Below are positions 1 to 11,394 of a DNA stretch of 64,000 nucleotides, piece by piece. The notes under the pieces were generated by a model. That model did no database searches, was not told where the DNA came from, and saw only the letters and a list, made by a program, of their open reading frames with translations. The position numbers were made by a program, and so were the translations under genes. The DNA is taken from contig CM027377.1 of the NCBI GenBank assembly GCA_015680905.1, positions 58,425,501 to 58,489,500 on the forward strand, read 5' to 3'. Position 1 is the stretch's first letter. Each line of letters starts with the position of its first letter. The stretch comes from Coptis chinensis. Taxonomy: Eukaryota > Streptophyta > Magnoliopsida > Ranunculales > Ranunculaceae.

Positions 1-1230
1 TTAGGACCGGCACTGAGATTATGGAGCCCTAGGTGAGCTCTTAAATGGGGCCTTAATTACTTGAAGAAATTGCTTGCCCAAATTATTTTTGTCTACCCAA
101 GTAACCAAGTTATAATAATTATATTCCTCATTTGATCTAAAGTATTATTTATTTTTGGGTATGGTCAATTCAATTTGACTTTTTTTGTGTGTGTATTTTG
201 GGGGAGGGCCTAATTTCCCATCTAGTGGGGATGTTGGTTTGAATCCACTAAGATCCTTGCATGCATTGCACTTATTTTGTTTCCAAAAGTCATATACGTC
301 CTATTTTCAATCAGTTGACTAGCCTCAGCTTGTTTGCATTACTTTGGACAAATTGATTTTGTATATATATATATAACAGGTTGAACTATAATTTGCTACC
401 TTCATTTGTTAACGCTTTTAAGTATATGGTTAAGTTGCTCCAAGAAAAGTTCGTTAAATCTTGTCAGTATATATATACATGCGTCATTGTATCTAGACAA
501 AGGAAAAGAAAGAAAAGCAAATCAACAGGCAACACAACTAGTAGGTTGATTTTACTAAAAAAAAACTAGTAGGTTGACCAATGAACATGCGTAAATCTCC
601 AACTTCTACCCCTCAAGGGCTCTGCCTTTTGGGCTAAAGGTCTACTTAAAATTAGGACAATTACTGAAATGCATTACATGCCTAAGATCATTGCATAGCA
701 TTCCCAATCATAAGAGCAAAGTGATGGAATAGAATTTTGACATGATTTCTTGAAGATGCAAGATTTAGAGATTTAGTACGTAAATATAAGAGATGCATAG
801 CGGTTAATTGGTGGAACCAAAAAATAGACCAAAGAGGTAATATAAAATTAAATTTAAGCTAGATAATGGATCATGATTTTTACAGTCTTACTCTTGAACC
901 ATGTAGGTGCATAAAAGCAAGAAATAATAAATAAATAATAATAAATTAGTTAATAAATTAATATTATTATTATTATTATAAAAATGGAGAAATATATAAG
1001 AACCTAATGATCCAAGTATCCGATATGCACAATCAAACTTCTACACCTTTGTGCATAAAATCAGAGTTTAAGAGAACGAAAAAAATTGAATTGGAAAATT
1101 GAAGGAAATAGGTTTTGGGGGATAAAAGAGGTAAATGATGTTTTAGACACACTCGTATTTGTCTGTTGGAGTTCGAAAGATCTAGTGGTTGGCTCTGTAT
1201 ATAGTTCTCTATTAGAATCACACATTCATT
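1..1230. other. AT-rich intergenic DNA, no gene seen
   Basis: I see no protein similarity on either strand. It holds low-complexity A/T stretches, including a short run of TTA triplets near 960-977, and an (AT)n run near 363-373. The small open frames here look like chance. Confidence 0.6.
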
Positions 1231-1372
1231 GCATACAAGAATTGAAATGCATACAAGAAGGTAAAAAGGTTCAAATTGGTGTGGGGGAAGCTGTCGGCGT
1301 TGCATACAAGAATTTAAATGCATACAAGAAGGTAAAATGGTTCAAATTGGTGTGGGGGAAGTTGTCGATGCC
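1231..1372 (+). repeat. 71 bp imperfect tandem duplication
   Basis: A unit starting GCATACAAGAATT at 1231 repeats at 1302, a period of 71 bases, with a few substitutions. The second copy runs straight into the readable LINE frame, so the duplication lies at the element's 5' edge or just inside it. In the frame that gives WFKLVWGKL in copy two, copy one gives a near-identical peptide. Confidence 0.7.
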
Positions 1373-2452
1373 ACACATTCCTTTACTACCTGGCAGGCTT
1401 TCGCTGGATGTTTGCCCACCCAAAACAGGTTGAAGCAGAAGAAGCTCCTTTCTCAGTCGGTCTGCATCTTATGTAACTCTCATGAGGAGAGTACGTCACA
1501 TCTCTTCTTCGACTGCCAGTTCTCAAAGGCTATATGGGAGGCAGCGAAGGAAAGTATGGGCTTACCAAAGACAGTCCTGGGATCACGAGAAGAATGGAAC
1601 TACCTGTTGAGGCTGTGTAGATGCAACTCTATGTTCTCAGAAGTGGTTAAGGCCTTGATATGTGCTGCGGTGCATGCTATCTAGTATGAAAGGAATAAGC
1701 GAAGGCTAAAGGGTTGGGTCAAGACAGCACAAGAGGTCAGCGACAATCTAAACCACACCATGAAGAAATACTTGGCCAAATGCTTGATAGAAGTGACTGA
1801 CAATATCCAGCTGCGTATTCTTTTACAGAGGTTGGGTATCTCCCCAAGATACCAACAGAAGGAAATCAGGTGGTGTAGTTGGGTAAGACCAGAACCTGGC
1901 GAGCTGCTACTTAATTCAGATGGGTTGGTGAAGGACAATATCGCGAGATATGGTGGACTGATAAGAGATGAAGACGGTCAAAGCGAAGGTGGCTTATTAT
2001 GGCAGATCGAGACAAATCTCAACCTTATAATAGGAGCTACAAGCTATAGTTGCTGGTCTAAAGGCTGCCCTTGAGATCAGCGCGAAGTACATAAAAGTTG
2101 CATCTGATTCTCTCAGAGTTGTAAACATAACAAACTGGCAGGAGAAAGCGCCGTGGCACTGTAAGAACCTAGTAGCTAAGCTTAAGAGTCTTAGTAGTTT
2201 GTTTGTGTCTCTCAGAATAGTTCATATTTTAAGAGAAGGTAATAGGGCAGCCGATTACTTGTCTAAAGTTTCTGACTGCCCAGATATGGATGTGGTGTAC
2301 TTTATACCTCCCCTAGACTCAACTCTAGATTCCATTGTAAAGGAGGATAAAGAAGGAACTGTGTACCCAAGAGTTAGCTGATCTATGAATAAAGGTTGGG
2401 GTATCCTTAACCGCTAGCTTCTAAAATAAATAAAAAATAAAAAATAAAAAAA
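1252..2452 (+). mobile_element. 5'-truncated, decayed LINE (non-LTR retrotransposon) 3' end
   Basis: The stretch reads through the end of a LINE ORF2. About 1330-1620 matches the reverse-transcriptase zinc-binding region (HSFTTWQAF, then CILC and HLFFDCQFSKAIWE spacing). About 1860-2380 matches the C-terminal RNase H domain (PGELLLNSDG, then VHILREGNRAADYLSK). The frame shifts near 1375 and stops at 1681 and after 2070, so it cannot be translated. An A-rich tail (AAATAAATAAAAAATAAA type) lies at 2424-2452. The ten bases ATTGAAATGC follow the tail at 2453 and also occur at 1241-1250, a possible target duplication. The element boundaries are an inference; the identity is clear. Confidence 0.75.
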
Positions 2453-3144
2453 ATTGAAATGCACTTGATATGATATCAGGGGCGAAGCCAGGAAATCCCT
2501 AGTGTGGGCCTAACTATTTTTTTAACATTTGATTTTGGTTAACATACTATCTTAATCCATCCAGGGGGTAGTAGTGTTGAAATAGGGGGCAAAAGTGTTG
2601 AAAGGTTCTTGCTGTTGAACTTTTAGTATTAATAGTTTTTTTTTGTTACAAGTTTGAGGGGGGGCGGGTTGTACATAAATCCCGCCACTACTTGATATGA
2701 CATGAAATAACAAGTATGTGACTACGTTGAGTATATAATGGAGTAGCGGAAGAACTACTCAAATAACAATTAATCTCTTTTCCATCTTTGAAATTGTTAC
2801 TAAAGATATTGTAGAGGACATAACTGTAGCTTTTACACTTTGGGAGTATAATGGTATTGGTGATGTTAGCAATATTTCTTTATAAATTTGTGAGATATTG
2901 TGAGGAAACCAAAAAATATTACAATGAAAGTATGAAACTAACTAGAGGAATTAAAGTGGTTACTTGAATTGTACACGTAATGTCTCACACATAACTTAAG
3001 GTTATGGCTTTGAAATAATAATAAGCTAACACTACGTTTTATTAACATCAACATATCAATTGCGAGTGGAAAAACCATGGAACGTGTAGTGGTTCATATA
3101 GTTCAACTATTTAACTTGGCGATTTAATGTGGCATTATTTTTAA
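2453..3144. other. Non-coding interval after LINE
   Basis: No gene is recognisable. It contains GC-richer patches (GGGGCGAAGCCAGG near 2480, a G run near 2655) that look like old non-coding transposon remnants, then plain AT-rich DNA. Confidence 0.5.
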
Positions 3145-3180
3145 CTAGTAAACGGGCACTTGCGTTGCACGTGCTAGCAA
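3145..3180 (-). other. Helitron-type 3' terminus (hairpin plus CTAG)
   Basis: On the minus strand an imperfect hairpin, GCACGTGC-AAC-GCAAGTGC, is followed by CCGTTTACTAG and then T. The hairpin spacing, terminal CTAG and following T are what the Helitron superfamily shows at its 3' end. Confidence 0.6.
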
Positions 3181-3616
3181 AGAAAATTGGGGTGGAGAAA
3201 ATCAAAGGAATAAACGCGTGTAAATTAGAATATTAACATATTACATTTGTTTGAATGGATATATTATGTAACATGTTTTAGATTAATACAGGTAGAGGTT
3301 TGACAAAATACTTCAATAAGGAAAAAAAAACACTTCAATACGCTAGTTGTGTTCTTTGCCCTATTCGATTTTTACTGCTCTTCCATGGTGTGAATAAATA
3401 TATTCGAAGAGGTATTAAACTGACTGTAATTTAGTAAATATTAGTGCATATGCCACAAACTAATTTAGCAAAAAAATAGGTATTATGTTGATGAAATTTG
3501 CAAATGAACTCTTGGTTGGTTGGCATGACTGCGGGAGCATGGAAAGTTAGAAACTGAATTCTTACAAATGATTACTGTAGTTCTTGTTAATATTTTTTTT
3601 TTCCCTTGTTGCCTAG

Positions 3617-4027
3617 AATGGAGCACAAATTGTCTACTCCAAATATGCTAGGATAGAACTCGAATTTGATGGATCAACTCATCTTTTATTAAAGGAAGAT
3701 GACATTGTGGGTATTCTTGAGACTGATGAAGTCAAAGATATCAAGCCTCTAAATGACTGTTTTCAATCAAGGTCAGATAAATTCATCCTATGTATATTGT
3801 AACTATTGTTATTAATCAAGTGATCTAAGAGTCCACAACTAGTGGAACTTAAGAAAAAGGTACTATTTTTTAAGGTTCCCCAAGCAATTTTATAGTTAAA
3901 CAAGTGCATTAAAATGATATTCACTTTTAGCTGGATTACATTCATTTAGGTTGCCGAGGCGAAGCAGAAAACTGTTGGTGGCTTGTTTTTAACTGAGACT
4001 AGCAAGGATAAGCCTTCCATTGGAATT
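3617..4027 (+). pseudogene. CPN20: CPN20 (chloroplast 20 kDa co-chaperonin) fragment, two exons
   Basis: Exon-like blocks at 3617-3771 and 3950-4027 match the middle of plant CPN20, the tandem GroES-like partner of the chloroplast Cpn60 chaperonin. The first block encodes the end of GroES domain one and the linker (GAQIVYSKYA, KEDDIVGILETDEVKDIKPL). The second starts domain two (VAEAKQKTVGGLFLTETSKD). Both are flanked by plausible splice sites (TTGCCTAG before, TCAAG/GTCAGA and ATT/GTAAGT after), so the intron was kept. One base is missing near the end of the first block, which shifts the frame. I find neither the N-terminal transit region nor the C-terminal exon, so this is a captured or relic fragment. 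The identity is confident. Confidence 0.82.
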
Positions 4028-5574
4028 GTAAGTGGTCTTTAACATACCTTATGTATGTAGTTGTCCAAATTTGGTTCTTAATAATGAACGTTGTGAGGTT
4101 ATAGGGTTTCAATTACTTGGCTGTTAATAAATGATGCACTGTTGCTGCATATCTACGACATTGTTGTATAAAAGGTTTAAAAAAATGTATTGAGGCTGAA
4201 GACTCATGTTGTGCCTCAAGCCTTTTATTTAGCGCCTTGAGGCTTAAGGCTCACATCTTTATATTCTTTTCCCATTTTTTTTTCCAGTTTTTTGACACTT
4301 ATCTCCCTCTTAACTTTTCAAAAGATTAAAGACGAGAAGTTTTGTTTTAAGCATCAAATCAACTCATTTAATTAGGAATCCCAAGCTTCCTGATTTTTCC
4401 TTGTTCTCCTTTATTATTTTTATATTTATTGAGGCTTAAACCTCAAGAGCCTCTGAGCCTTGCCTTAAACCTCGCAGAGGCAGTGAGCCTCGAGCATAGT
4501 TTGGGATTTCAAAATCCGTAGATTTCTGAAAAGTAAAAAAACTGGAATACTTACCACAGTATCGGAATTTGCAAGGTCCCTATAGGAATTTGTGTATGTG
4601 TTAATACAAGTATTAATTATGTGTAGTGCCCACAATAACAAGGGGGGATTGTATGCGGATATTATGTATTGTGCTTTATGCGAGATTTAGTAGAGGATCT
4701 TGGTCCACCACTAAAAAAGAAGGTGACTGTAAAGTAATATTATTTTTCATATAGTCTTAACTAGCTTATAAATTGGTGCATGTGTAAATATGGTAGGCAA
4801 TGCATTTTCTGCATTATTCATTTTTATAATATTTATAATATATTTTTTGTCGAACAGGTATTGGAGTTCTCTAGCAAGAAGAGTTACACCACTAAAATAG
4901 ATTAAGTTCGTCTTGAATTCATCGACTTTATCCAACAATTTATCTGAGTAGTTAATTTAGGTAAGTGGGGTTCCATATTTTCCCTTTCTTTATGTATATT
5001 TACTTTTCTTATCGATTTTTTTTCTTACTTGTGTAATATACCCTTCTTGATTCGCTTGCTTTTTAATTTTATATACTAGTCATAGTGGAATGACAACTTC
5101 ATGATATGATGCAGGTGCATGGATTGATTAACAGATGAATAGATGATAGCTAGGTTTTTTGGTGTTGGAAGTGTGCATAACAAGCTAAGATATTGATAGG
5201 ATAGTATTGGCGCTATGTAGTTAGTTTTTTTTTTTTTTTTTTTTTTTTTTAGTTGTGATTCTTTTGGTATTGGAATGACTTCTGTTGTTGGGAGTCAAAC
5301 TAGATGATAAATACTTGGTTTGATCGATGAAATCAATAGAAGTTAATTGTTTTGAATGTTGTTTATTTTTTCTCGAGTGGATGTTGTTTCCGTATCATAA
5401 AGCAGGTTAAAGTGATTTTGGTTGTGATGTTTTGATAAATGTGTGTGGATGTTGTTTCTGTCATAAAACAGGTTAATGGGATTTTGGTTATGACGTATAG
5501 GATGCAGTTGAGAAATGAATACGATCGAATACAGAAATGAGAAAAAGTTTAAAAAAAAAAATTATTTTTATTTG
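4028..5574. other. AT-rich interval without recognisable gene
   Basis: No protein match was seen. It includes a 26-base T run (5225-5250) and a roughly 52 bp imperfect direct repeat beginning GTGGATGTTGTTTC near 5378 and 5445. A CACTA-like start (CACTAAAAAAGAAGG at 4709) is present but I could not pair it with the CACTA end at 6429. Confidence 0.5.
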
Positions 5575-6429
5575 TCTCGCTTTTGAAAAAAGTGACATAA
5601 TATCTATTAAAAGTGACACAACTGACCACTCTTACGTGTCGCTTTCTTTTTCATAAGAGTTACATGGAGTTGACTCCCAAAAGTGACACAGGAAGTAAGG
5701 GGCTTTTGTGTCGCTTTTGACGTACTTGTGTCTCACTCTGGTCCAAAAGTGACACAACTAGTATACTTAATGTATCACTTTTGACACACTTATGTCTCAC
5801 TTTGGTCCAAAAGTGACACAATTAGTATACTTAATGTGTCACTTTTGACGTACTTATGTATCACTCTGGTCCAAAAGTGACACAACTAGTATACTTAATG
5901 TGTCACTTTTGATGTACTTATGTCTCACTCTGGTCTAAAAGTGACACAACTAGTATACTTAATGTGTCACTTTTGAATGTGTCACTTTCCAAAAAGTGAC
6001 ACAACTAGTATACTTAATGTGTCACTTTTGACGGTTTATGTCTCAGTCCAAAAGTGACACAACTAGTATACTTAATGTGTCACTTTTGACGTGCTTATGT
6101 CTCACTCTGGTCCAAAAGTGACACAACTAATATACTTAATGTGTCACTTTTGATGAAATTATGTCCCACTCTGATCCAAAACAGATACAACTAATGTCAC
6201 TTTTGACAAACACTGTGACACTCTTTCTTAAAGTGACACAGGAGGCTATTCTTAAGTGTCACTTTTATTAACAAAAAGTGACACATTTAGTAAGACTTTT
6301 GTGTCACTTTTGGTAGAACTTTATGTGTCGGGGGCTTATAGGTCTCTTCAGAATTAGTTTCAAAAGCGACACAAGTGACTTCTTGTGTCACTTAAAAAGT
6401 GACACAAAAAAGCCCTTCTTTTAGTAGTG
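5575..6429. mobile_element. CACTA (EnSpm-like) transposon terminus with subterminal repeat array
   Basis: The right edge reads CCCTTCTTTTAGTAGTG, ending at 6429; on the minus strand this starts CACTACTAAAAGAAGGG, the standard form of a CACTA terminal inverted repeat. Inward lies an array in which AAAAGTGACACA alternates with its complement TGTGTCACTTTT. From about 5745 to 6180 this becomes a regular unit of about 64 bp, repeated about seven times, containing ACTAGTATACTTAATG. Dense subterminal repeats are typical of this superfamily, where they bind the element's own protein. No transposase is recognisable and the left terminus was not found. It interrupts the Helitron Rep fragment that resumes at about 6440. 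Confidence 0.65.
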
Positions 6430-6439
6430 TGTAATGTAA

Positions 6440-7240
6440 TAAAGCGGATTCAGCTCTAATGTTTGCCTAATTTTCACGATAATATCTAAGTGTCATTGTT
6501 TCTATTTTTACACAGATGTCAACAACAAATTGTTGAAGAAGGCGACAACCAAGAAGGAACAAAGATACCTCGCAAGGACGAATTTGGAATATGTAATGAA
6601 AGAATTATTCATAATTATAAAAATGAATTTGATTTAAAAAAGGGAAGACCGTAAAATATTGCAAAGAGCAAAGAAGAAGTTTATATTTGAAGAATATAAG
6701 AATAGTAAGTGCATCAACAAATTCTTCTTGTACTACTACGATGTACACTTAGATCCCACCCATATTCACCGAATGGCAATAAAAGAGGATACTGTAATGG
6801 ATCGTAATATCCCGCAGTGTTTGGAATTGGACGAATATGACCTGTCTATGTTTGAACAATTATATATCTTGGTTCCAATAGTTCTGGATCATTATCACCA
6901 ATCAAGACAGCAGCAACTTGCGATTCTATTGGCAATGTGTGTTCCCTATGATCAGTTTTCAACTCTTTAATGATTAGTCTACATTGTTGTAAGTCATCCC
7001 TCTGTCCAATTTGTCTAAACACACCTACAAATGGATTATTGCAATTATCCAAGATAGATTTTATCTTAGAAATAATGTGTATATTTTCATTTTCATTTTC
7101 AGTATGACAATTATCAATCTCATGATCAGTGTCAAAGACATACAGTTGCAAAAATCTAGGTTTGCTACCAGGTGTTGGTAAGAGGCTCCCTATTCTGTGA
7201 TAAATAGAACCCTGTGCACGATATGAAAAAACACCATCCC
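6440..7240 (-). pseudogene. Helitron Rep (Helitron_like_N) fragment
   Basis: Minus-strand translation follows the N-terminal Rep-helicase region of plant Helitrons: FSYRAQGSIYHRIGSLLP, PRFLQLYVFDTDHEID, a stretch ending SQVAAVLIGD, PRYIIVQT, then after an in-frame stop (about 6846) GHIRPIPN and YPLLLPFGEYGWD, and finally FVVDICVKIETMTLRYYREN at about 6440-6530. The catalytic Rep motifs and the helicase are absent, because the sequence is cut by the CACTA terminus at 6429. The 5' end joins directly to ZNF830-like sequence at about 7240. It is not functional. The family assignment rests on several separated motifs in the right order. Confidence 0.8.
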
Positions 7241-7427
7241 TACCTCTTGCAATTTTTTCTCTCCATTTGCTTGACATTAGAACCATCAATACTTGTTGTT
7301 GCATCGATATCCATGCCATCAAAGAAGCCTTCAGGAAGACAACACCTAACTCCTGTGTTAGTACTGCTTTGTGTTGTGTGAGTGGAATGGATAGACGGAT
7401 TACTTCCCCTTCTCCCTGTTGCAACAA
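6846..7427 (-). pseudogene. Chimeric 193 aa ORF: shifted ZNF830 segment plus Helitron Rep
   Basis: This open frame spans a junction. Its first 57 or so residues are an out-of-frame reading of a ZNF830-like segment (in the correct frame it gives LPEGFFDGMDID and DGSNVKQMER). From about residue 58 it is the Helitron Rep reading. It therefore looks like an accidental fusion open reading frame rather than an evolved gene. I see no promoter evidence. Confidence 0.65.
7252..7425 (-). repeat. Duplicated ZNF830-like segment, copy 1 (fused to Rep)
   Basis: About 170 bp here match 8218-8388 closely in the same orientation, with scattered substitutions and small indels. Both encode the same peptide block with LPEGFFDGMDIDAT and VKQMER. 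The duplication joins this copy to Helitron Rep sequence. Confidence 0.8.
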
Positions 7428-7499
7428 TTGTAATTGATGGTTTCTTCATAAGGCTATTGCATCCATCATTCCCTTCGTCATGATTCCAGACTAATAAAG

Positions 7500-7960
7500 C
7501 TTGTTATAAGCTTTTTTTTTTTTTTTATTTTGCTTGAGGGTTTAAAAATGTACTGTTGAGTGTAGTACTATGACCTCAAACTCAAAGCTACACCAACCAG
7601 GCTCTGTCATAAGACTGGTTGTCATACAAATATTTAATTCAATAGAAGCACATTATTACAATATGAATTTTAGGCCGTAGGCACCTGCTGTCATAAGTAG
7701 ATATTTAGAATTCAAATAATACCTAAATTAAATATGAAGAAGTTCAATGACATGCCTATTTTCATGTTAATAGTGGCGTGTGAGTACATTGACAAAGAAG
7801 TAAATCAGTAAATAACAAATTGAGGATTTTAAAAAGGTAATACAAACAGAAGGATACATTCATTTTCGACCCTTTAAATATAGTGCAGCAACATTCTCGC
7901 TGACTAAAGCAGTAGTCCAAATAGAATGGACGTGAGGTCAAGGGTTTTAACTGATTAAAT
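7500..7960. other. Non-coding spacer between ZNF830-like copies
   Basis: AT-rich sequence with a T run at about 7511-7526. No gene is recognised. Confidence 0.5.
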
Positions 7961-7983
7961 CATACAACAATCATAGTCAACAA

Positions 7984-9026
7984 TTAAGCATAGTTTTCAA
8001 TGCCATGTGCACGTTGATCTGCATCTTTGTTGTCAAAGAAGCCTTCAGGAAGAGCACCCTTCACTTGCTTGACTTCTGAACCAACAACGTCCATCTTTGT
8101 GTGGGCATCTTCCTTCTCAAAGAAACCTTCAGGAAGAGAATCCTTCACTTGCTTGATTTCTTAACCATCCACCTTTTTGGTAGTCACAAAATCCGTATTG
8201 GCAAAGTAGTCAGGAAGAATTCTCTCCATTTGCTTGACATTACAACCATCAATAGTTGTTGTTGCATCGATATCCATGCCATCAAAGAAACCTTCAGGAA
8301 GAGAACACCTGACTCCTGTGTTAGTACTGCTTTGCGTTGTGTGACTAGAATGGATAGACAGTTACTTCCCCTTTCTCCCTCAAGGTAAATACAAATTTAA
8401 TAGATGGTTCCTTTATTTGGTTTTTGATGCAAGTGGCTTCCGCGAAGTCGAAGCAAAACTTTTGATTTTCCATGAACCATTTCGGAAGAAACAGCATCCA
8501 AGGACTTGACAGAACCCTTGAGAGTGTCAGTTCCAATCTTCTCTCCAGTACCTAATCCTACAATTTTCAACTATTCAGTGATTAACACAATCTATCAATG
8601 ATAGTTACATACCATATCGAATGAATGAAAAAAAAAAAACAACCAAAAAGTCGTTCAGGGCTAACAAAGAAGTAGAGAGCTCACTAACACCAGTATAGTA
8701 CTCTAGTCCTAAAGAAAATGTCTTGTTTTTTGTTTTGTCATATCGATTAGGGCTATAAAGGATGGCCCAATACCGGGAAAAACCATATTTGGAGAGAGAA
8801 ACCAGAAGTCCAATCCAGTTTTAGGGTGTTGATGACGAAAAAATCATTCAAAGAAGGAAACTTAAATCATTTGTTTACCAGTTTGCTGCCTTTTCGTTTC
8901 ATTCGTATCAAAAAAGTCTGCTGGCAGCGTAGATGATGGTCGTGCTTTAGGTAGTAACTCTATAGGTGGCTCGGATTTCCTGATATTCTGCACGTGTCCT
9001 GCTTTAACTTTGTATTCTGAAATCGC
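7984..9026 (-). pseudogene. ZNF830-like (CCDC16-type zinc-finger protein) fragment, broken
   Basis: The upstream block at 8879-9026 starts after a GCATAG acceptor and encodes AISEYKVKAGHVQN followed by TLPADFFDTNETKRQQTG, then a GTAAAC donor. The downstream block, from about 8560 to 7984, encodes repeated motifs ending EVKQVKGALPEGFFDNKDAD and a short tail with a stop. This order (AI..., LPADFFD, then LPEGFFDNKDAD) is that of plant ZNF830 homologues, nuclear proteins with an N-terminal C2H2 finger and a coiled-coil tail. The zinc-finger exon was not found, several frameshifts and a TAA lie inside, and the C-terminus ends early. The protein family is recalled from motif pattern, not searched. 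Confidence 0.68.
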
Positions 9027-10682
9027 CTATGCAAATTCGAGGCCTTTGTCAATAAACTTAGCATCTAACTTAAGTATTTAACAGGTATTGGTTCAATATA
9101 GTCTTGCATGGAGAAAGAAAGGAATGACACCGTAAAAAACAAATCTTGGACAGTCTCTTAGATTCTCAGTTATATAGACTGTCTTTGATCCTATCCCCAG
9201 ATCTTCTTGGTTTCCTCTTTTCATTGGACAATGCCTATAGATATTATCTCCAAGTCAGCAAGTGCGTATTAATTCATCAACTACAATTTATTCACTTGGA
9301 CGAAACAATAGTTCTAAAGAAGTATCATTCCTAAAACTATAGATTGATGACCATGAATAAAGCAATAATAATAGTTGTGTGCCTGGAAGTATCATTGAAT
9401 GTAATCCCTGGTTGCGCCGTTGTACTCTATCATTGACAATATATGAAATCAAACCCCAGTCAACCCCCACGCACTCATTTGTATCCTTGATCATTATTAG
9501 AACACATATAAATGTAAATCTTTATAGAAATAAAGTTACGAACATGAAAGGGCAGTCAACCCCGCACGCGCATAGCTTTAGAACATGAAAGATATAACAC
9601 TTATACGTCGGCAACAATCAGCAATATAGAAATAATGTATTTTCTTTCAATCAATTATAGAAATTCTAAAAAGAACATACAATTAAAAGTTGCTTACCCA
9701 CAATTAGCTATTGGACAGAGGATAGGAAACTGGCGAAAGTAATTATGGAGGTTGATTGACGTGGGAGTTATGGTTTTGTTTTAAACGGGCATCCCTTCTT
9801 TTTCTACAACTGCCTAGTGCAGTCCATTACTCCATCGTCTTCCCTGCATGACTCAACAAGTAAATTCATCCACAGTAAAACACCAATCAAATTGAAGGTT
9901 AATGTTTCTCTCGAAAACATACATGCTCGATAAGCGTGGTATTCAGAGTGGTCGTGCATTAACTAGAGAATGTTGTTATCCTGAATTTATAAAGCGAATT
10001 ATACACTCAAATTCCTAGACTCCTTTAATGTAATTTCAAGAGAGCGGCTAGATTATAGATAGAAATCTACAGCGTAATTGTAGCAGCTGAATCAATACTA
10101 AAAAGGTATCCAAAGTTCCATGTCTTAGGGGTCCCGAGAGTTTTATCCACCAGTCAATTTTTTTTTTATCAAGCTAGAACATTAGGTAGAACATCAATTG
10201 ATAAAATTGATAATGTTGAACAAAAAAGAATGAACACAAATTCTTTGGAACTAAGGAAACCACCATTATTTAAAGGGATAAAAAGTCAGAGCATAGACTA
10301 AAGCAAATCATTTGTAGTCTGAGTATAGCATGAGAAAATACAAAAATTGACTAAGGAATAAGGAGAAAGAAGCGAACTCACAACCCATGGTTTTTTGTAA
10401 CCAATAAATTTCGTTTAATGAATAATTAGAAAATAAATAGAAAATGCGAGAGGGGGCATTTACTGTGATCTTCTGCTAAGAAAAGGCCAATGAGTACACA
10501 GTATTTGCAGAGAAAACAAATGATTCCAAAATACTAATTAGGATTTCACCAAATAGAGAGAATGTGAAAATATAATCTAAGAAAAAGAAGAATTAAGAGG
10601 GGAAAAAACAAAGCAATCAGAAAAATGTGAAAGATGTGAAATAAGTCCATCAAGTTCCACAGTGAAGAAAGGCAACACTTAC
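9027..10682. other. Interval with no recognised gene
   Basis: Short open frames occur on both strands but none matches a family I know. It could contain introns of the captured fragments on either side. Confidence 0.45.
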
Positions 10683-11394
10683 CAGACCTAGCATGAGAAA
10701 CATAGGGCCACCATAATCCCCTGGCCAATGCCCATCATGTCCCTGAATAGTTGAGTAATAGCTCAAAGCCCTTCTTAAAGTGGTTGTTACTGCCTCGTTT
10801 GTAACTTCTTCTGTATCATGTCTCTGGATACTGAGGAGAGTGATTTAAAATGCATCAACGATTGTAAAATGCAAACCACTAAAACATATGTTATCCAGTT
10901 GTTTCTAAATTCCTTGAGAACATTAAGAGTCGGTTCCATTATGTACAATAAAAAAGACTACATTGCGGCCAAAGAGAAACTGTACAACTAATCTGATTTC
11001 AAAAGGCAAGCAAGATGAGGGTTTCGAAGAGCAATATGTGGACCAAGTGATGAAAATCGTTGTTGCCAGAACCGAATTATGAAAAAATTCCATATAAAAA
11101 CCCACATGCTAAAATTCAATGGAGGAACATAATTAACTCGTCTAACTCTCAAACATTTGGTCGAAAGCATTATTAGTCATTGTCATTGTTCCGAGATAGT
11201 CAAAACTTAGTAATTGAGTACTACCAAAACAAAGCTTAGTACTAGTATTTTATCTTTTTCTTGCAGAAACACAAAATCTACTTCAATTCAATTCTACTTA
11301 ATGCCATTTCCAAATAAACGAGTTTGCGAAAGTACCTGAAGCCTCATAAGTAGATCTAAACTATGTTTCTTCTCAAACCGATGATTTCTATAAC
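10683..11394 (-). pseudogene. Cycloartenol synthase (oxidosqualene cyclase) fragment, two exons
   Basis: Minus-strand exon one, about 11336-11394, encodes NHRFEKKHSLDLLMRLQ and ends at a CAG/GTACTT donor. Exon two, 10683-10830, encodes [18 protein letters not shown], then [17 protein letters not shown], and ends at CTG/GTAAGT. These are the consecutive N-terminal exons of plant oxidosqualene cyclases, closest in wording to cycloartenol synthase, the committed step of plant sterol synthesis. The intron is retained (about 505 bp). The catalytic DCTAE region and everything downstream are missing, and the start codon was not found. It is a captured or relic fragment. Confidence 0.82.

Noticed and set aside
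4709-6429. CACTAAAAAAGAAGG at 4709 as the left end of the CACTA element
   Set aside because: It differs from the right terminus after the first five bases, lacks the GTGACAC subterminal repeats, and the flanking 3 bases (CCA) do not match TGT at 6430-6432.
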